Assembly (NCBI RefSeq): GCF_024139115.2
Contig: NC_085140.1
Span: 234,176,371 to 234,240,370 of the forward strand
Reading direction: 5' to 3'
Origin: Armigeres subalbatus
Taxonomy: Eukaryota; Arthropoda; Insecta; Diptera; Culicidae
Length of the DNA stretch: 64,000 nucleotides
The translations under genes were made by a program, and so were the position numbers. Shown here in pieces: positions 21,111 through 32,725 of this stretch (positions are counted from its first letter, which is position 1; each line of letters begins with the position of its first letter). The notes beneath the pieces are model-generated. The model was not told the origin of the DNA. It made no database searches and was given only the letters and a program-made list of their open reading frames with translations.

Positions 21111-22160
21111 TAAAAATTTTTTGGTCTCTGTTATTGATCACTTATCTTGATTTCAGTTTGCTGTTGATTTCTAAATTATATAAACTGATTACTTATTTCA
21201 TTATCATGAACCAACATCAAAATCAGTTTCAATTTACTCTCATCGACAGCAGTAAACCCAGCGTTACGGGTTAAAAAGGTCGAAAGCGACAAAAGGTCGA
21301 AAAGGACAAAAGGGCGATCAAGTTGATAACAAGTTTTGTGTATTCCAAAGGAATTTGTGAAAAGCATTTAAGCATTATCTCATTAATCAAAGTTGAGAAG
21401 AATGAGCAATTTTCAAAGAAGGAGTAATGAGTATGAACAAATATACTCTATTACCAATATAGTCCACTCTGGATGATTTGAAGAGACAACGCAGTAGCGC
21501 CGCGGTGTCACAAAAGGCAAGCAATGTAATGAAATGACATTCTGAGGGGTGTTTGAACGTATGATTCAGTATGCAGTATAACATTTCGAAATAATATGCT
21601 AGAAATCATCCTATGACCCATCCCATGATATCTGAGTTCAAAAATAAAATTTTTAAAATGTAATTCAAATTTTCAAAAATTTTAAAATTGGTGTAATTTT
21701 TGCAATCATCGCACCCCTTGGCTATCGTTTTCAGGCGTTAGTTACCTTTTGTGACGCAAGATGGTGTGAAAGTGCTGTCTCTTGCCTAATATATGGGGAT
21801 TCACGAAGTGGGCTATATTGTTAATATACTATATTTGGTATGAAACAATATTATTAATATCTAGGTAGTTCTTTAAGAGATAAAAAAGATTGTTGAATTA
21901 GGAAATGAAAAAAAAACTTGTATTGTGCGAGACAGAATTGTCCTATACAGTTAGCGAAAAAAAATGGGCTTTTATTTATAGGTTTTCTAAATGTTACTTC
22001 TATCTGCCAAGATAGTGCACGCGTCAACCACGCAGCATTGAAAATACACCTGCATGTGATACACGCCGGTGTGTTTGATGTGCGGCGTGCGCCATTTCGA
22101 TAAATCAAAAAGAAATTTAGAAAACTCTAACATCCATCTATTAATTTTACTCACTGAATT
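21111..22160. other. No gene seen; short GGTCGAAAAGGACAAAAG phrases at 21275-21320
   Basis: The phrases are the reverse complement of the array at 22260-22530. The rest is AT-rich intergenic DNA. Confidence 0.35.
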
Positions 22161-22259
22161 AATTTTATTTAATTGTTAAAAATCGTGAAAAATAAAAGAG
22201 CAGAGTTTTTGCCATACTGTGTAGGTCAACTCTGGTGCGAGATTGATTCTCTCCGTCTC

Positions 22260-22530
22260 AGCTTCTTGTCTATTTCGATCTTTTGTTCCTTTCGCCTTTT
22301 TGATCTTATTGATATTTTGTTTCTTTCGACCGTTTGTCCCGTTCAACGTTTTGTCCTTTCGACCTTATGCCCCGTTCGACGTTTTGTCCTTTCGGTCTTT
22401 TTCCCTTTCAACCTTTTGACTTTTTCGACCTTTTCGACCTTTTGCCCCTTTGACCTTTTGTCTTTCGGCCTTTTCTCCTTTCAACATTTTGTCTTGCGAC
22501 CTTTTGTCCCTAACCCGTGGACGTTAGGCA
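22260..22530 (+). repeat. Degenerate short-period repeat (TTTCGACCTTTTGTCC)n
   Basis: Some fifteen variants of CGACCTTTTGTCCTTT occur in a row. Reverse-complement scraps lie at 21275-21320 and 37568-37595. Confidence 0.8.
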
Positions 22531-22650
22531 TGAAATGCTCCAGAGAACAAATAACAGAAGGCAAAATTGTGCGTTCATTACGCCTAACGTACATTATACC
22601 TAACGTCCGTTATGTCTAACGTCAATTATGCCTAACGTATTTGTGCATAA
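22510..22650. repeat. Phrase repeat (TAACGTCCATTATGCC)n
   Basis: CCTAACGTACATTATACCTAACG and variants repeat about five times. A related scrap (ATAATGGACGTTAGGCATTA) lies at 42838-42857. The unit is nearly palindromic. Confidence 0.7.
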
Positions 22651-24340
22651 CGTCGCTGCACAAATGCTTATAGCACACCACGTTGAGACCCATGCCAAGT
22701 TGCAGTATGATTTGTACGGTCCAAATATGTGGAGGTATTGAAGAAGTAGGAGAAGAAGAATTGTCAGTACGGATTAAAGCGTTACAAAAGGATTACGATG
22801 TACAACCATGCTTTTTTTTGGTTTGTTTCAGTTTGATTTAGAATAACATAATGTTTTTTTTATATCTGTGGAAATATCTGTTAAAATTGACCCATACAAA
22901 TTACCACCATTAACGCGTAGGTGAAGGCTTCAACTACATGTTGGTGGTGTTGGTTTGCGTGGAAGTGCTATCAGATTCGTCAAATCAACGTATGAATCTT
23001 TGTTTAAAAAAACAGATAAGTCATCATACCGCCATACAGGTCAAGTCGTTTGTTCGAGCACATTATATGATAAATAAAACCAGACATGGAATATACATAG
23101 TTAGGTTTGCCTTTGCATAGCTGTCTGACTGCCTCTATATTACAAAAATAAATCACAAAAATAAATCACAAAAATAAATCAAACACAGAGCACAATGCAC
23201 GAGCCTAGGTGATTGAATGTCAAACTCAAAATCTTTGATAAATATTAGTCTTATTACCGGAGACGAGCCAGCCTCGGGCTGAAATAAAGACACAAAAAAA
23301 AGTCTTATTTGCTATTCGTTTAAACCTCACCTCTACATCGATTGGTAAAAAAATGAGCTTGTAGATTTCCTTAGTATGATCTTTTCTCCAAATTGTTTTC
23401 AAGACATCAAAAACCAATACAATATTCAAAATTTTCAGATTTCCAATTTAACCCATATCGGTCTATGTGAATAAAAAACTCAAGTGGTTGCCATTTCGTT
23501 ATTTATGCCGTATTGGCCTGGTTTTATTACAGTTATGCTCGTACGGATCCCAGAACTCAGAAGACACGGGACTTGTGATGTGCTCCTCCTATTAAAAGTT
23601 ATTCCGGTGGGTCGCAGTAAATTTGACCACAACTTCCTTTGTTAATGATTTAAGTCCAACAAAATCTCCCTATTCATACTATTTCGGTAGATTCGTATAT
23701 AAGGATTATATCAGAACCAAAAATTATGGTGACACCTGTACTAGAAATCCCCAGAATGATATCCGGATATCATAATTCCAATTGTCTTGCTGAAGTTTCG
23801 ATAATATGGAGCGAAAATACAGCAACCATTCCCTAACTGGACAAGAACATCATTCCAGTTAACGAGCGCCGCTTTTTAACTTGGATGTCGAGGGGATTTA
23901 ATATGCGTTGTTATGATCGGTGTTTTACTTGAAAAGAGAATAATTGACCATTTTGACTCCCCTCGCAGCCTGGTCTTTGTTTTTGTTTTTTGACAGATAC
24001 CAGCATAAGATATTTTAGTTACAAGATAAACATTGTCGCTGTCGTCGCTGTCCGGAACATCTTTTACTGGTGAGGACAGGAGATCTACATGAACGTAGCC
24101 AAGAGGGGGCAGGGGGGGGGGTCGTCGCCCCCCTAAATTGTGGAAAGATTGAACGGGTACTGAAATGAATTCCCTCAAACATGTGCACTTTACGATTCAA
24201 TCATATACAGAAATAGGTGGTTGAAATTCAAAAGATTCCCAAAACTTATTAGGGCATCCAGGATCCATAATATATGAAAGTTCAAAACAACTCGAAACAT
24301 TTCGGACTCAAAAATTCTCCTTAAAATCCTTCTAGAACCT
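22651..24340. other. Intergenic; no gene. hAT-like G-rich scrap at 24075-24140
   Basis: 24090-24138 (GTAGCCAAGAGGGGGC plus a long G run and CGCCCCCC) resembles the interior of the GTAGCC-type MITE at 43997. A GAGACGAGCCAGCCTCGGGC segment at 23260 recurs, inverted, at about 42728-42750. Confidence 0.35.
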
Positions 24341-26781
24341 CCCCTGGGAGCTTCTGAATTCCTCCGGAAAGTTATCCACAAATTCCTCTGAAAAACGTTC
24401 GAAAATCCTTCTCATGTAATTGTAATTCCTCCTTATCTATTCTCCCCCACTATTTTTTTTAGGAAATTCACGAGGAAATTCCTTGAAGATTTATTTTCTT
24501 CTCTCCAAGATTTACTTCTAGATATTTCTTCGGTTATTCTCCCATCAGGAAAAATCCGGCATTTCCTTCAGGCATGCATTCGAGAGTTCCGTCAAGAATA
24601 CATACGGAATTTCTTCCCAAAATTCTACCAGAAGTTTCCAGAAATTGTGACGGAAATCCTCCGATTTAGCTCCATAATTTCACTTGTGAATCTATAAGAA
24701 ATTCCTTCGGAAACTCTTCTAGGAACTTCTCCGGGCATTCCTCTCGGAACTCTTCCTTTAATTCCTCCGGGATTACTTCCAGGAAATTTTCCGAGAATAC
24801 CTCCAAACATTCAATAGCGAAATCATCTAGCATTCCAATCTGGAATTCTTTTCGCAATTACTTCAGAATATCCTTCAAGAAATCGTCTAGAAATATCTTC
24901 ATGAATTTCTCCTGAAATTCGTCCAAGTATTTCCCCAGAAATTCTTACAGGTATATTTTCGGGAGTTTTTTCAGGTACTTCTCCAGGAATTCCTTCAGGA
25001 ATTTTCCAGGAAGATTTTCGGCGGAAGTGTACTAGAATTCCTTCCGGACTTCACTCGGAATTTACTCGGATATCTGCCAAGAGTTCTTCCAGAAATTTCT
25101 TCGGAACAATCCGCAGGGATTTTCTTCAGCAATTCATCTGAAAATACTTTCAGGATTTCATCTGGGAATTTCTGCATTAATTCCTCCTGGTATTTTTCTG
25201 GGAATTTCTTCAGATATTTTTTCGGAAATTCCTTTAGGAACTTCTCTAAGAATTATTTCAGGACTTCCATGTGGGAATTCCTCCGGAAGTGCTTGTGGGA
25301 GTTCCTCCGGGAGTTCATCCAGGAGTTTTTCCAAGAAATTCTCCGGTAATACCTCCAGGAACTTTACAGGGAATTCCTGGACGATATTTGGCAGAAATTT
25401 TACGGAAAATGGGATTTCGGAAGTTCCTTTAGAAATATTTTTTTTTCTTCCTCTAGGGTATTCTAAAGGATATTCCTCTGAAGTTCCACCAGTAGTTACC
25501 TTCGGGAATTTAATCAGGCTTTCTTCCAGAAATTCATTTAGCATTTCTTTAGGCATTTATCTACAAATTCCTCCAGAAGTTCCTCGGAGAATTTCTCTGG
25601 GAGTTCTTACGTGAATTCCTCCGGGAGGTTCTTTTAAGAATTCTTCCAGGAGTTCCTCCTGGAATTCTTACGGAAGTTCCTTTGGGAGTTCATCCTAGAA
25701 TTCTTACGAGAGTTTCTCCAGGATTTCCTCCGGGAATTCTTCCTGTAGTTCTTCAATAAATTCCTCCAGAAGTTCCACCGGCAGTTCTTCCGAGAATTCC
25801 TCTGATAATTTCTCCGGAAATTCCTATAGAAAATCCCCCGGGAGTTCCTCTGGAATTTACTCCGGAAGTTCCTCTGGGAGTTCCTTTTCAGAGAAACACC
25901 CGGAGAAACTGCCGGTGAGACTCACGGAGGGATTCTCGTAGAAACTGCTGGTGGATCTCCCGGAGGAATTCCCGAAGGAACTGCCGGAGGAGCTCCCGTA
26001 AGAACTCCCGGAGGAATTTCAGGAGGAACTCCTAGAAGAATTCCTAGAGGACCTCCCGGATGAGCTCCCAGAGAAACTATCGGAAAAACTTCTGGAGGAA
26101 TTTCCAGCTTAATTTTTGAAGAAAGCCTAAATGATTTCCTGAAAAAAAGCCTGAATAATTTCCTGGAATAGCTTCTGGTGGAACTCCCGGAGGAATTTCT
26201 GGAGAAACTCCCGGATGAATTGCTGGTGGAATTCCCGAAGGAACTCTCGAAGGAATTTTCTGGAAGAGTTTCTGAAGAAACTCCCGGGAGAATTTCCAAA
26301 GGAACCCCGGGGAAACTACCAGAAGCATTCTCGGAAACAAGAGAATTCATCTTATAGACAAATCTCGTCTAGCTGAAACCTTCGTTGGGGTTTGTAGCTG
26401 GACCATTATCATCATCAGAGGACCTCCCGGAGAATTCCCTGAGGAGCTCGCAGAGAAATTCTCAGAGGTGCTTCTGGTGGAAAATCTATATAAATTCCTG
26501 AAGAAGCCTAAATAAATTCCAATTCTGCCGAAATTCCCGGAAGAATTTTCAGAGGAACTGCCGATAGAACTACCGGAATTATTTCTTGAAGGAAATCCTA
26601 GAGAAATTGGAAATGCCGGTGGAACTCCTGGAAGAATTCCAGGAGGAATTTTCGGAGAAACTCCTGGAGGATCTCCCATTGGAAATCTTTCAGCCGGAAT
26701 TCTTTCAGGATTTCATTGCGAATTAATCTAGGAATTCCTCCGAAAATTCCATTGTTGATTTCATTTTCGGTATAATTTCTA
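24340..26781. repeat. Decayed 12-mer array (GGAATTCCTCCR-type), with a strand switch near 25895
   Basis: Runs of TTCCTCCGGGAATTC-like phrases fill 24340-25890. From about 25900 the same phrase reads in the opposite orientation (GGAGGAACTCCCGG-like) to 26700. Units are too diverged to align exactly but keep a 12/24-bp spacing. Open frames on the - strand encode either PPGVPPE-like or EFLEEFP-like repeats according to orientation and are not treated as genes. Confidence 0.85.
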
Positions 26782-27687
26782 TGGACTGTTCATTAAAGTA
26801 AGTGGACACCTTTTTATGAATGGTTTAAGGTTAAAACTTAACGAAAAATTAGTAATTTTCGCTCTGTTTGTAAAGAAATTGTTTACTTTTGCAGCACACC
26901 TGAAAAATTTGGAAAAATCTTAGAAATTCCGAACGATAGGTCGGATCAGTTTATCTACTCGCAGATTAATTCTGCACAAATGGTATAGTGCATTTTGATG
27001 GACGACGAGATATACGTCAAATTGGACACCGGTATACTTCCAGGGCCACATTTTTTCAACGCTGAACAGAGGACAGATGTGCCTGATGACGTGCGATATA
27101 TCCGAACCGAAAAAAATGGGGAAATGTTTTGGTATAGCAAGCAATTTACTCCTGTGACTCCGTATTTCACAAACAACGGTGAAAATTGAAGAAAATAATG
27201 TATCAAAAAACGACTTATAACCATCTACCGAAAGCATACGTATCCTCTATTGTTTTGGCCGGATCTGGCATCGGCTCACAACGTTTCTGCTACGTTGGAG
27301 ATGCTGAAGAAGGAAAAAGTCGATCTTGACGAAAAATGCCTAAAACCACCAAACTGCCCTGAACTGCGTCCTATCGAAAAATACTGGGCAATAATTACGC
27401 GGCATCTTAAGGTAGATGGGAGAGAAGCAAGCTCTGTTGACTGCTTCAAGAAAATTTGGTCTGCGGCATAACGAAAAGTTACGGAAGAAGTTGTGCAGAA
27501 TGTAATGGGAGCTGTCAAGAGAAAAGTCCGAGCATTCTTCAGAAAAGAGAAATAAATATTCAAAATCACGTGAATTCGTTCATATGTATGTTGATTGTCA
27601 TTTATATAAAGCAACCTTATGAATTTGTTTCAAAATAAACATGTTCCTTTAAAAAACAGGTGTCTACTTTCTTTAATGAACAGTCCT
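26782..27687 (+). mobile_element. Tc1/mariner relic of the DD37E (ITmD37E) type
   Basis: Terminal inverted repeats of about 29 bp begin GGACTGTTCATTAAAG on both ends with two internal mismatches. TA flanks both sides (26780-26781, 27688-27689). Within, 26995-27189 encodes MDDEIYVK with the first catalytic Asp. 27250-27471 encodes FWPDLAS (second Asp) and PPNCPELRPIEKYW (Glu), with exactly 37 residues between Asp and Glu. The N-terminal DNA-binding part and the segment between the two Asp blocks are deleted, and stops intervene, so this 906-bp copy cannot transpose by itself. It sits inside the decayed 12-mer array. A relic, probably inactivated by internal deletions. Confidence 0.85.
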
Positions 27688-27689
27688 TA

Positions 27690-28110
27690 TATAAATTTCC
27701 GGTTGAATTCCTGGAGAAATTCTTTGAAATTTTCACAAGAAATTATTCGAAACAATTCACGGAAAATTTTATGGAATTTACACAAGAAATCCGCAGATTT
27801 TTCGTGAAATTCTCAGGAATGTTTACCGGCAATTCTGCGGAATTTCCTCAGAATATTCTTATTCTTAAAAATTATGGGAAACAGCACGAAATTATTTGAA
27901 TTATTACAGAGAATTCTGCAGAGCTTATAAAGAAGTTCGTGAAGATTTTCTTGGAGTAAATAATGGTGGAATTTTCGGATCAATTCCCGGCAAAATTTAT
28001 GGTGGAATTCCTGAAGACACTGCCGAATAAGTCGCTGGAGGCATTCCTAAAGAATCGTTGATAGAATTTTGGATAGAATGCCAGGAGCAATTGTCGAAGG
28101 AATTCCTGGA
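27690..28110 (+). repeat. Decayed 12-mer array, continuation after the transposon
   Basis: AATTCCTGGAGAAATTCTTTG-like phrases continue to about 28110, in the GGAGAAATT orientation. Confidence 0.7.
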
Positions 28111-28329
28111 GAAAGCTTGCATATTGATTTTTCTGCCTATTTTATAATAAATATTATTTCAGAGAGGATTTGTTTAGAAATTCAGATGTATGGTTCTAGT
28201 TATCTTAAACTTATGGAAGAATGCATAAGACAAGACTTATGGAAGAATGCAGGATTTTTAGAATAATGGTTATTAGAGAGGGGCGTCATGGTCATTTTTT
28301 CAAATCAATGGTTTTTCGAAGCCATTCTG

Positions 28330-29095
28330 GGTCCTGAACAACTGTGCAGAATTTGGGATCGATTGGTTGCTTCCTCGCTTTCCGCATCGCGTTTGAAGTT
28401 TGTATGGAAATTAGTATGGGAGAACGTATATTTTTGCATTTCTACTACTAAAGGCTTCAGTTCATCGTAAACCAAGTGGCACATTGCGTTAAAGTATAAC
28501 CCAAAGGATGCCGAAAAACTTTGCTGAAGAAGGTACGTTGCTGGAACGTCCATGAAAAAAGTTATAACGCTTAGAACATTGAGTGTTCAAACCATATGCA
28601 AAAAATCGTTTATTCTGCCAACACTGCCGTACTACGTGGACCAATAATTTAATTGAGTGTTATTTCAAAATAATTGATCTTATAGGGCTTTAGAGCTAAT
28701 GGGAGCTATCCGGAATCATTTCAAAAAGAAAAAAAATCGACGAGAAGGAAGATGGATTTTGTCCTTCGAGAACCATAGGTTGTTCGGTAGTGCTGGCAGA
28801 AACATTGATTTCTTGCATATGGTTTACACAATCAATTTTCGAAACGTAATAACATTTTTTGTAGACCTTCCAGCTACGTACCTTCTTCGGCAAAGTCTTT
28901 CAGCATCTTCCAGACTAGATGCTAACGTATTGAGTCACGTGATTGATGATAAATTGAAGCCGCTAAGAGCAAAAATGTTAAAAAGTACGTTTTCCCATAC
29001 TAATCTCCATGTAAATTTAAAACGCGATGCGGCATGCGAGGTGTCAACCAATCGAGCCCATATTTTGCACAGTTGATTGAGGTCCCAAAACGATT
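28330..29095. repeat. Large imperfect inverted repeat, about 310-bp arms
   Basis: 28330-28640 aligns with the reverse complement of 28785-29095 over the whole length, roughly three quarters identical by eye, around a 145-bp spacer. Each arm, read in from its own outer side, keeps one open frame without stops: PATYLLQQSFSAS... TFSHTNFH on the - strand (28305-28553) and PATYLLRQSLSAS... TFSHTNLH on the + strand (28860-29076). It could be two opposed copies of one repeat or a foldback element. No known domain is recognised in the shared peptide. Confidence 0.8.
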
Positions 29096-29699
29096 CAGAA
29101 AAACCTTGATCTCACTTGATCGGACAAAGTTTGCGTTTTTCCATACAACTGCGCCCCACTCTAATGGTTATAGCCGATTTAATATTCTTTCTAATATTAA
29201 GTTCGTTAATATTTTTCTCACTTTATTCAAAAATATCTGATGAGTAATAAATCACGCATTTTTAAATCCATTATTGTTTTAATCATTATTGTTTCGATTT
29301 GGTTTGGATTTGGTTTCATGTGTTAATATTCATGTGTTTTTATAAAACTACTATAAAACTACGATTTAGAAAAAAGTTGCCCCCTCCCTTCTCGAAATCC
29401 TGCCTACGCCCATATGTCAATGAAGGAAAAATACATACGATTTGACAGTTATGTACCACACATGTTTCGGACAGCAGAACAAAGGGAACCGAAGCGACAA
29501 TCTTTATCTGGTAACTAAAATATTTTTTATACCAGCTTTTTAAGTGGGGTTTGGTCCGGTTAGCGAACGCCCAGTCAAAAAGCAGCCCAATTAAAAATCA
29601 ATCCAGTTAAAAAGCGCCCAGTTAGCGCCCAACTGTTGCTGTATTGAGCTGGCCATTTTGGGGTCAAATCGGTAATTATTTGTTATAAAATAATTGATT
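29096..29699. other. No gene seen
   Basis: AT-rich intergenic DNA. 29560-29640 repeats the short phrase CCAGTTAAAAAGCGCCCAGT three to four times. Confidence 0.35.
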
Positions 29700-30000
29700 T
29701 GTCTTCTTCTTCTTCTTCTTCTTCTGATTGGAATTACATCCCCACACTGGGACAGAGCCACCTCACAGCTTAGTGTCCATTAAGCACTTCCAAAGTTATT
29801 AACTGCGAGGTTTCTAAGCCAGGTTACCAGTTTTGCATTCGTATATCATGAGGCTAATATGATGATACTTTTATGCCCAGGGAAGTCGAGACAATTTCCA
29901 ATCCGAAAATTGCCTAGACCGGCACCGGGAATCGAACCCAGCCACCCTCAGCATGGTCTTGCTTTGTAGCTTTACCGCAAGGCTAAGGAGGGCCCCTCCT
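29700..30000 (-). mobile_element. tRNA-derived SINE (Feilai-like) with 10-bp target duplication
   Basis: A full-length copy on the - strand, about 300 bp, with a (TTC)n-reading tail at the low end. ATAATTGATT flanks it on both sides (29690-29699, 30001-30010). A few bases (GCGCGTC) are missing near the A box. Confidence 0.9.
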
Positions 30001-30339
30001 ATAATTGATTAGTGCGACCTTTCAATCAAGCGTTACAAGTACACACAATCTGCACAGAAGTAGGGTTTTCGCTTTATTTAAATAATATCATGTAGTAAAA
30101 CTTTAATATCATGTAGTAAAACTTTTCATCTCACAAATTCATCTTATTAAGATAATTTTACATTTAGAAATTGCAAAGCCACTGGCTTCGACAAAGATGC
30201 GACTTTGTCAAAGATGCGAGAGCATTATCAATATCACTTTTGGTATCGAGAGGAATATCATTATTAAAATTCCTATCGATATACGTTTAAAATAAATCCC
30301 AATCTATGATAAGTAAAAGTAGAGCTGATTGGATTGTTA

Positions 30340-30506
30340 GGGAACATCCACAAATTACGTAACGCTTAGAGGGGGGAGGGGGGGTTGACCGAAGTGTGAC
30401 AATCCATACAAATTTTTTTTTATGATTCATACAAAAAGTGTGACATAGGGGGGAGGGGGGGTTGAAAATGACCATTTTTTGCGTTACGTAATTAATGGAT
30501 CTTCCC
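30340..30506. mobile_element. TA-flanked MITE, ATTACGTAACGC family (intact copy)
   Basis: Ends GGGAACATCCACAAATTACG and, on the other strand, GGGAAGATCCATTAATTACG, with TA on both sides. The core has two G-rich tracts and no ORF. It serves as the empty-site reference for the nested copy at 61265-61650. Confidence 0.8.
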
Positions 30507-30508
30507 TA

Positions 30509-30893
30509 ATGAGATTTCAAACGTCACAGGAAGGTGATCAGAGTCAAAGTCAGCATGAGTTACCAATTGGCCACACATCTGACTTGATTCCGTTAAAACT
30601 AAATCAATTGTAGAAGGATTTCGACTGGATGACAAACAAGTTGGTCCATTGGGATATTGAATAGTATAATTCCCGTAGAACAGTCTTTAAATAAAATATT
30701 TTACCATTGGAATTGCTTTGAGCATTATTCCATGAACGGTGTTTGGCATTGAAGTCACCTATTATGAAAAATTTGGATTTGTTGCCAGTTAGAATTTGAA
30801 GATCAGTTCTCAACAAATTCCATTGCTGTCCATTGCACTGGAAAGGCAAGTAGGCAGCAATAAAAAAGAATGCTATACACGCTTTGAAGTTGG
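30509..30893 (-). pseudogene. Jockey-like LINE endonuclease fragment
   Basis: On the - strand: AAYLPFQ, then KFFIIGDFNAKHRSWNN (the catalytic GDFNxxH of apurinic-type endonucleases). After a frame shift comes a C-terminal block with STIDLVL and DFDSDHLPV. This is the second half of the endonuclease domain; RT is absent. It directly abuts the MITE at 30340-30506. Confidence 0.75.
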
Positions 30894-32514
30894 TAGTATT
30901 TGACTATAACTTCTGAGCACATTGTCCGATATGGAGGATCTACTAGGATACTAAACGAACTGATGTGATGTCTGTGTGTGTGTACGGATGTATAGGTGGA
31001 TTAATAAGGTAAAGTACGAAAACGCTATGGAAAATGAAGGTAAATTTCAACATAATGTCTGAGGCTCTAAAGTGGATACAGATTACAGATATATCTGCTC
31101 TCCTATCATTACTTTGAAGAAGGCTTAACGTTATCGATCGAGCAATCTAACCTATAAAAAGCACACTTCCACAATTGAATGGATCGCAGTGTGCATAAAT
31201 CTATGCACCCTGTCTGTGCATTTCTGCTAATGATTCAATTTGCACCTCGGTCCCTCCGGGGGCCAACAGCTGAAAGTGGTAAACAAACAAAGCACGGTAA
31301 GCCAATAAATCCTTTCGCCTCACTTGAGTCACTTGCTATCAAATCTGACTGCCTGCCTAGTCACTGCACTGGTGAATGGCTGGCTGCAAATATCGTAACA
31401 GGGTCGAACTTAGGACAGGTCATCTCGAGCAAATCCATTTTTCCTCGGATGATACGGTTCTGATCCCGGGTGGGAATAGATCCAAGCTAAAAGAAATGAA
31501 CCAATTGCACCAACACGACGCCTCAGAGCTAAAAGTAGAAATCCCACCAGACAGTCGTTCGTCGCAGGTGCGAGGGAAGGAAAAACTGTCCACATTGCTC
31601 GACTGCAACCGCGCAGGAGGGCGGGTGGTATAAATATGAAACTGCACAAAATGCAAATGAAGTTTAGCACCCAAATGGAGCCCCTCTCCCACCTGAATAG
31701 AGGAGGTCTGACTTACCTTTGTTCTGTAGAGTGGATTGCTGAAGTCCCAGTCGGGTGCCACGAATAAATAACCACGTTTTGACACCTTTCTTGTTGCCTG
31801 GTGGGGAAAAAGAGAGAGAGAATAGGAAAAAGGAAAATAATTAGCATTGTCATAAATTTCACTTGGCGCGCTGCAAAGCTGGGCACTCACTGCTGATCGA
31901 GTTATGCCTGTGCGCTGCAATTGGTTGGATGCGGCAATAAAACTATTTTTATGACTGATGGCTAGATGGTTTTTTGATTAATGTCGCGAATTGTCACTGC
32001 AGAGTTATTAGAACTTATTTATTGATTCTCTATTGTTCAAAACATCTAGATCAAGACATGCCAATTGAACAAAGCATGAGACAAAAACGTACACTGGGAC
32101 TGGAGTTCTCACGTCCTGAACTACTAACAGATAAGCATGCAGAATACAAACATGATTAAAAAAAATATAATTTTGTTATATGCCATTTTGTAAATATTCT
32201 ACAAGCTTTGTATAATTCCTTTTTTAGAAAAATGTAAGATTTAATTGATTCATTGCTCAGTACCAATTTGTGTAAAAAAAACATTATTGGGCTACCGGAT
32301 ATGTAGGGCCAAAGGACCGTCTTGGCTCATCCTTCGAGTACCGAGCTAATTATGATGGTGACATGTAAGCCACAGGACGACAAACCCGCTGTCGAAATAC
32401 CACTAGCCTTGAGGTGGTCCCACTTCAATGGAGATGTGGATGATCCATGCCAGTTAAGTAAATATGGAGGCACTTTATTATTTTTTATTGGTTTAAAACA
32501 GAACGGATAACTGG
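30894..32514. other. Intergenic; no gene recognised
   Basis: GTGTGTGTACGGATGTATAG at about 30978 resembles the core and end of the 20690 repeat. 31150-31900 looks unique, with small open frames lacking domains and a (GA)n tract at 31811-31820. Confidence 0.35.
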
Positions 32515-32725
32515 GTTTCCATCTCCAGCTATCATTGCGAGCAAAGGCGTAGGATTTCCAATCCGAAGATAACGAGTTCGATTCTCCGTCCGGTCAAGAA
32601 TGTTTTCTGGTAGTCGTCATTCTCGAATCCCGGGATATAGTGTATCCAAAAAGCCGTATCGTGGACTTCCTGCGCCCTAGGCGAAACCCTCATATCACAA
32701 AATAAAATAAAAATGTGAAAATTTA
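32515..32725 (+). mobile_element. Second tRNA-derived SINE family
   Basis: A tRNA-like head (GCGAGCAAAGGCGTAGG, then B-box-like GAGTTCGATTCTCC) is followed by a body and an AAAATAAAATAAAAA tail. The anticodon-arm-like GGATTTCCAATCC is visible. A related scrap with GCGAGCAAAGGCGGAGG-type text occurs at 41765-41830. Family name not assigned. Confidence 0.6.
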
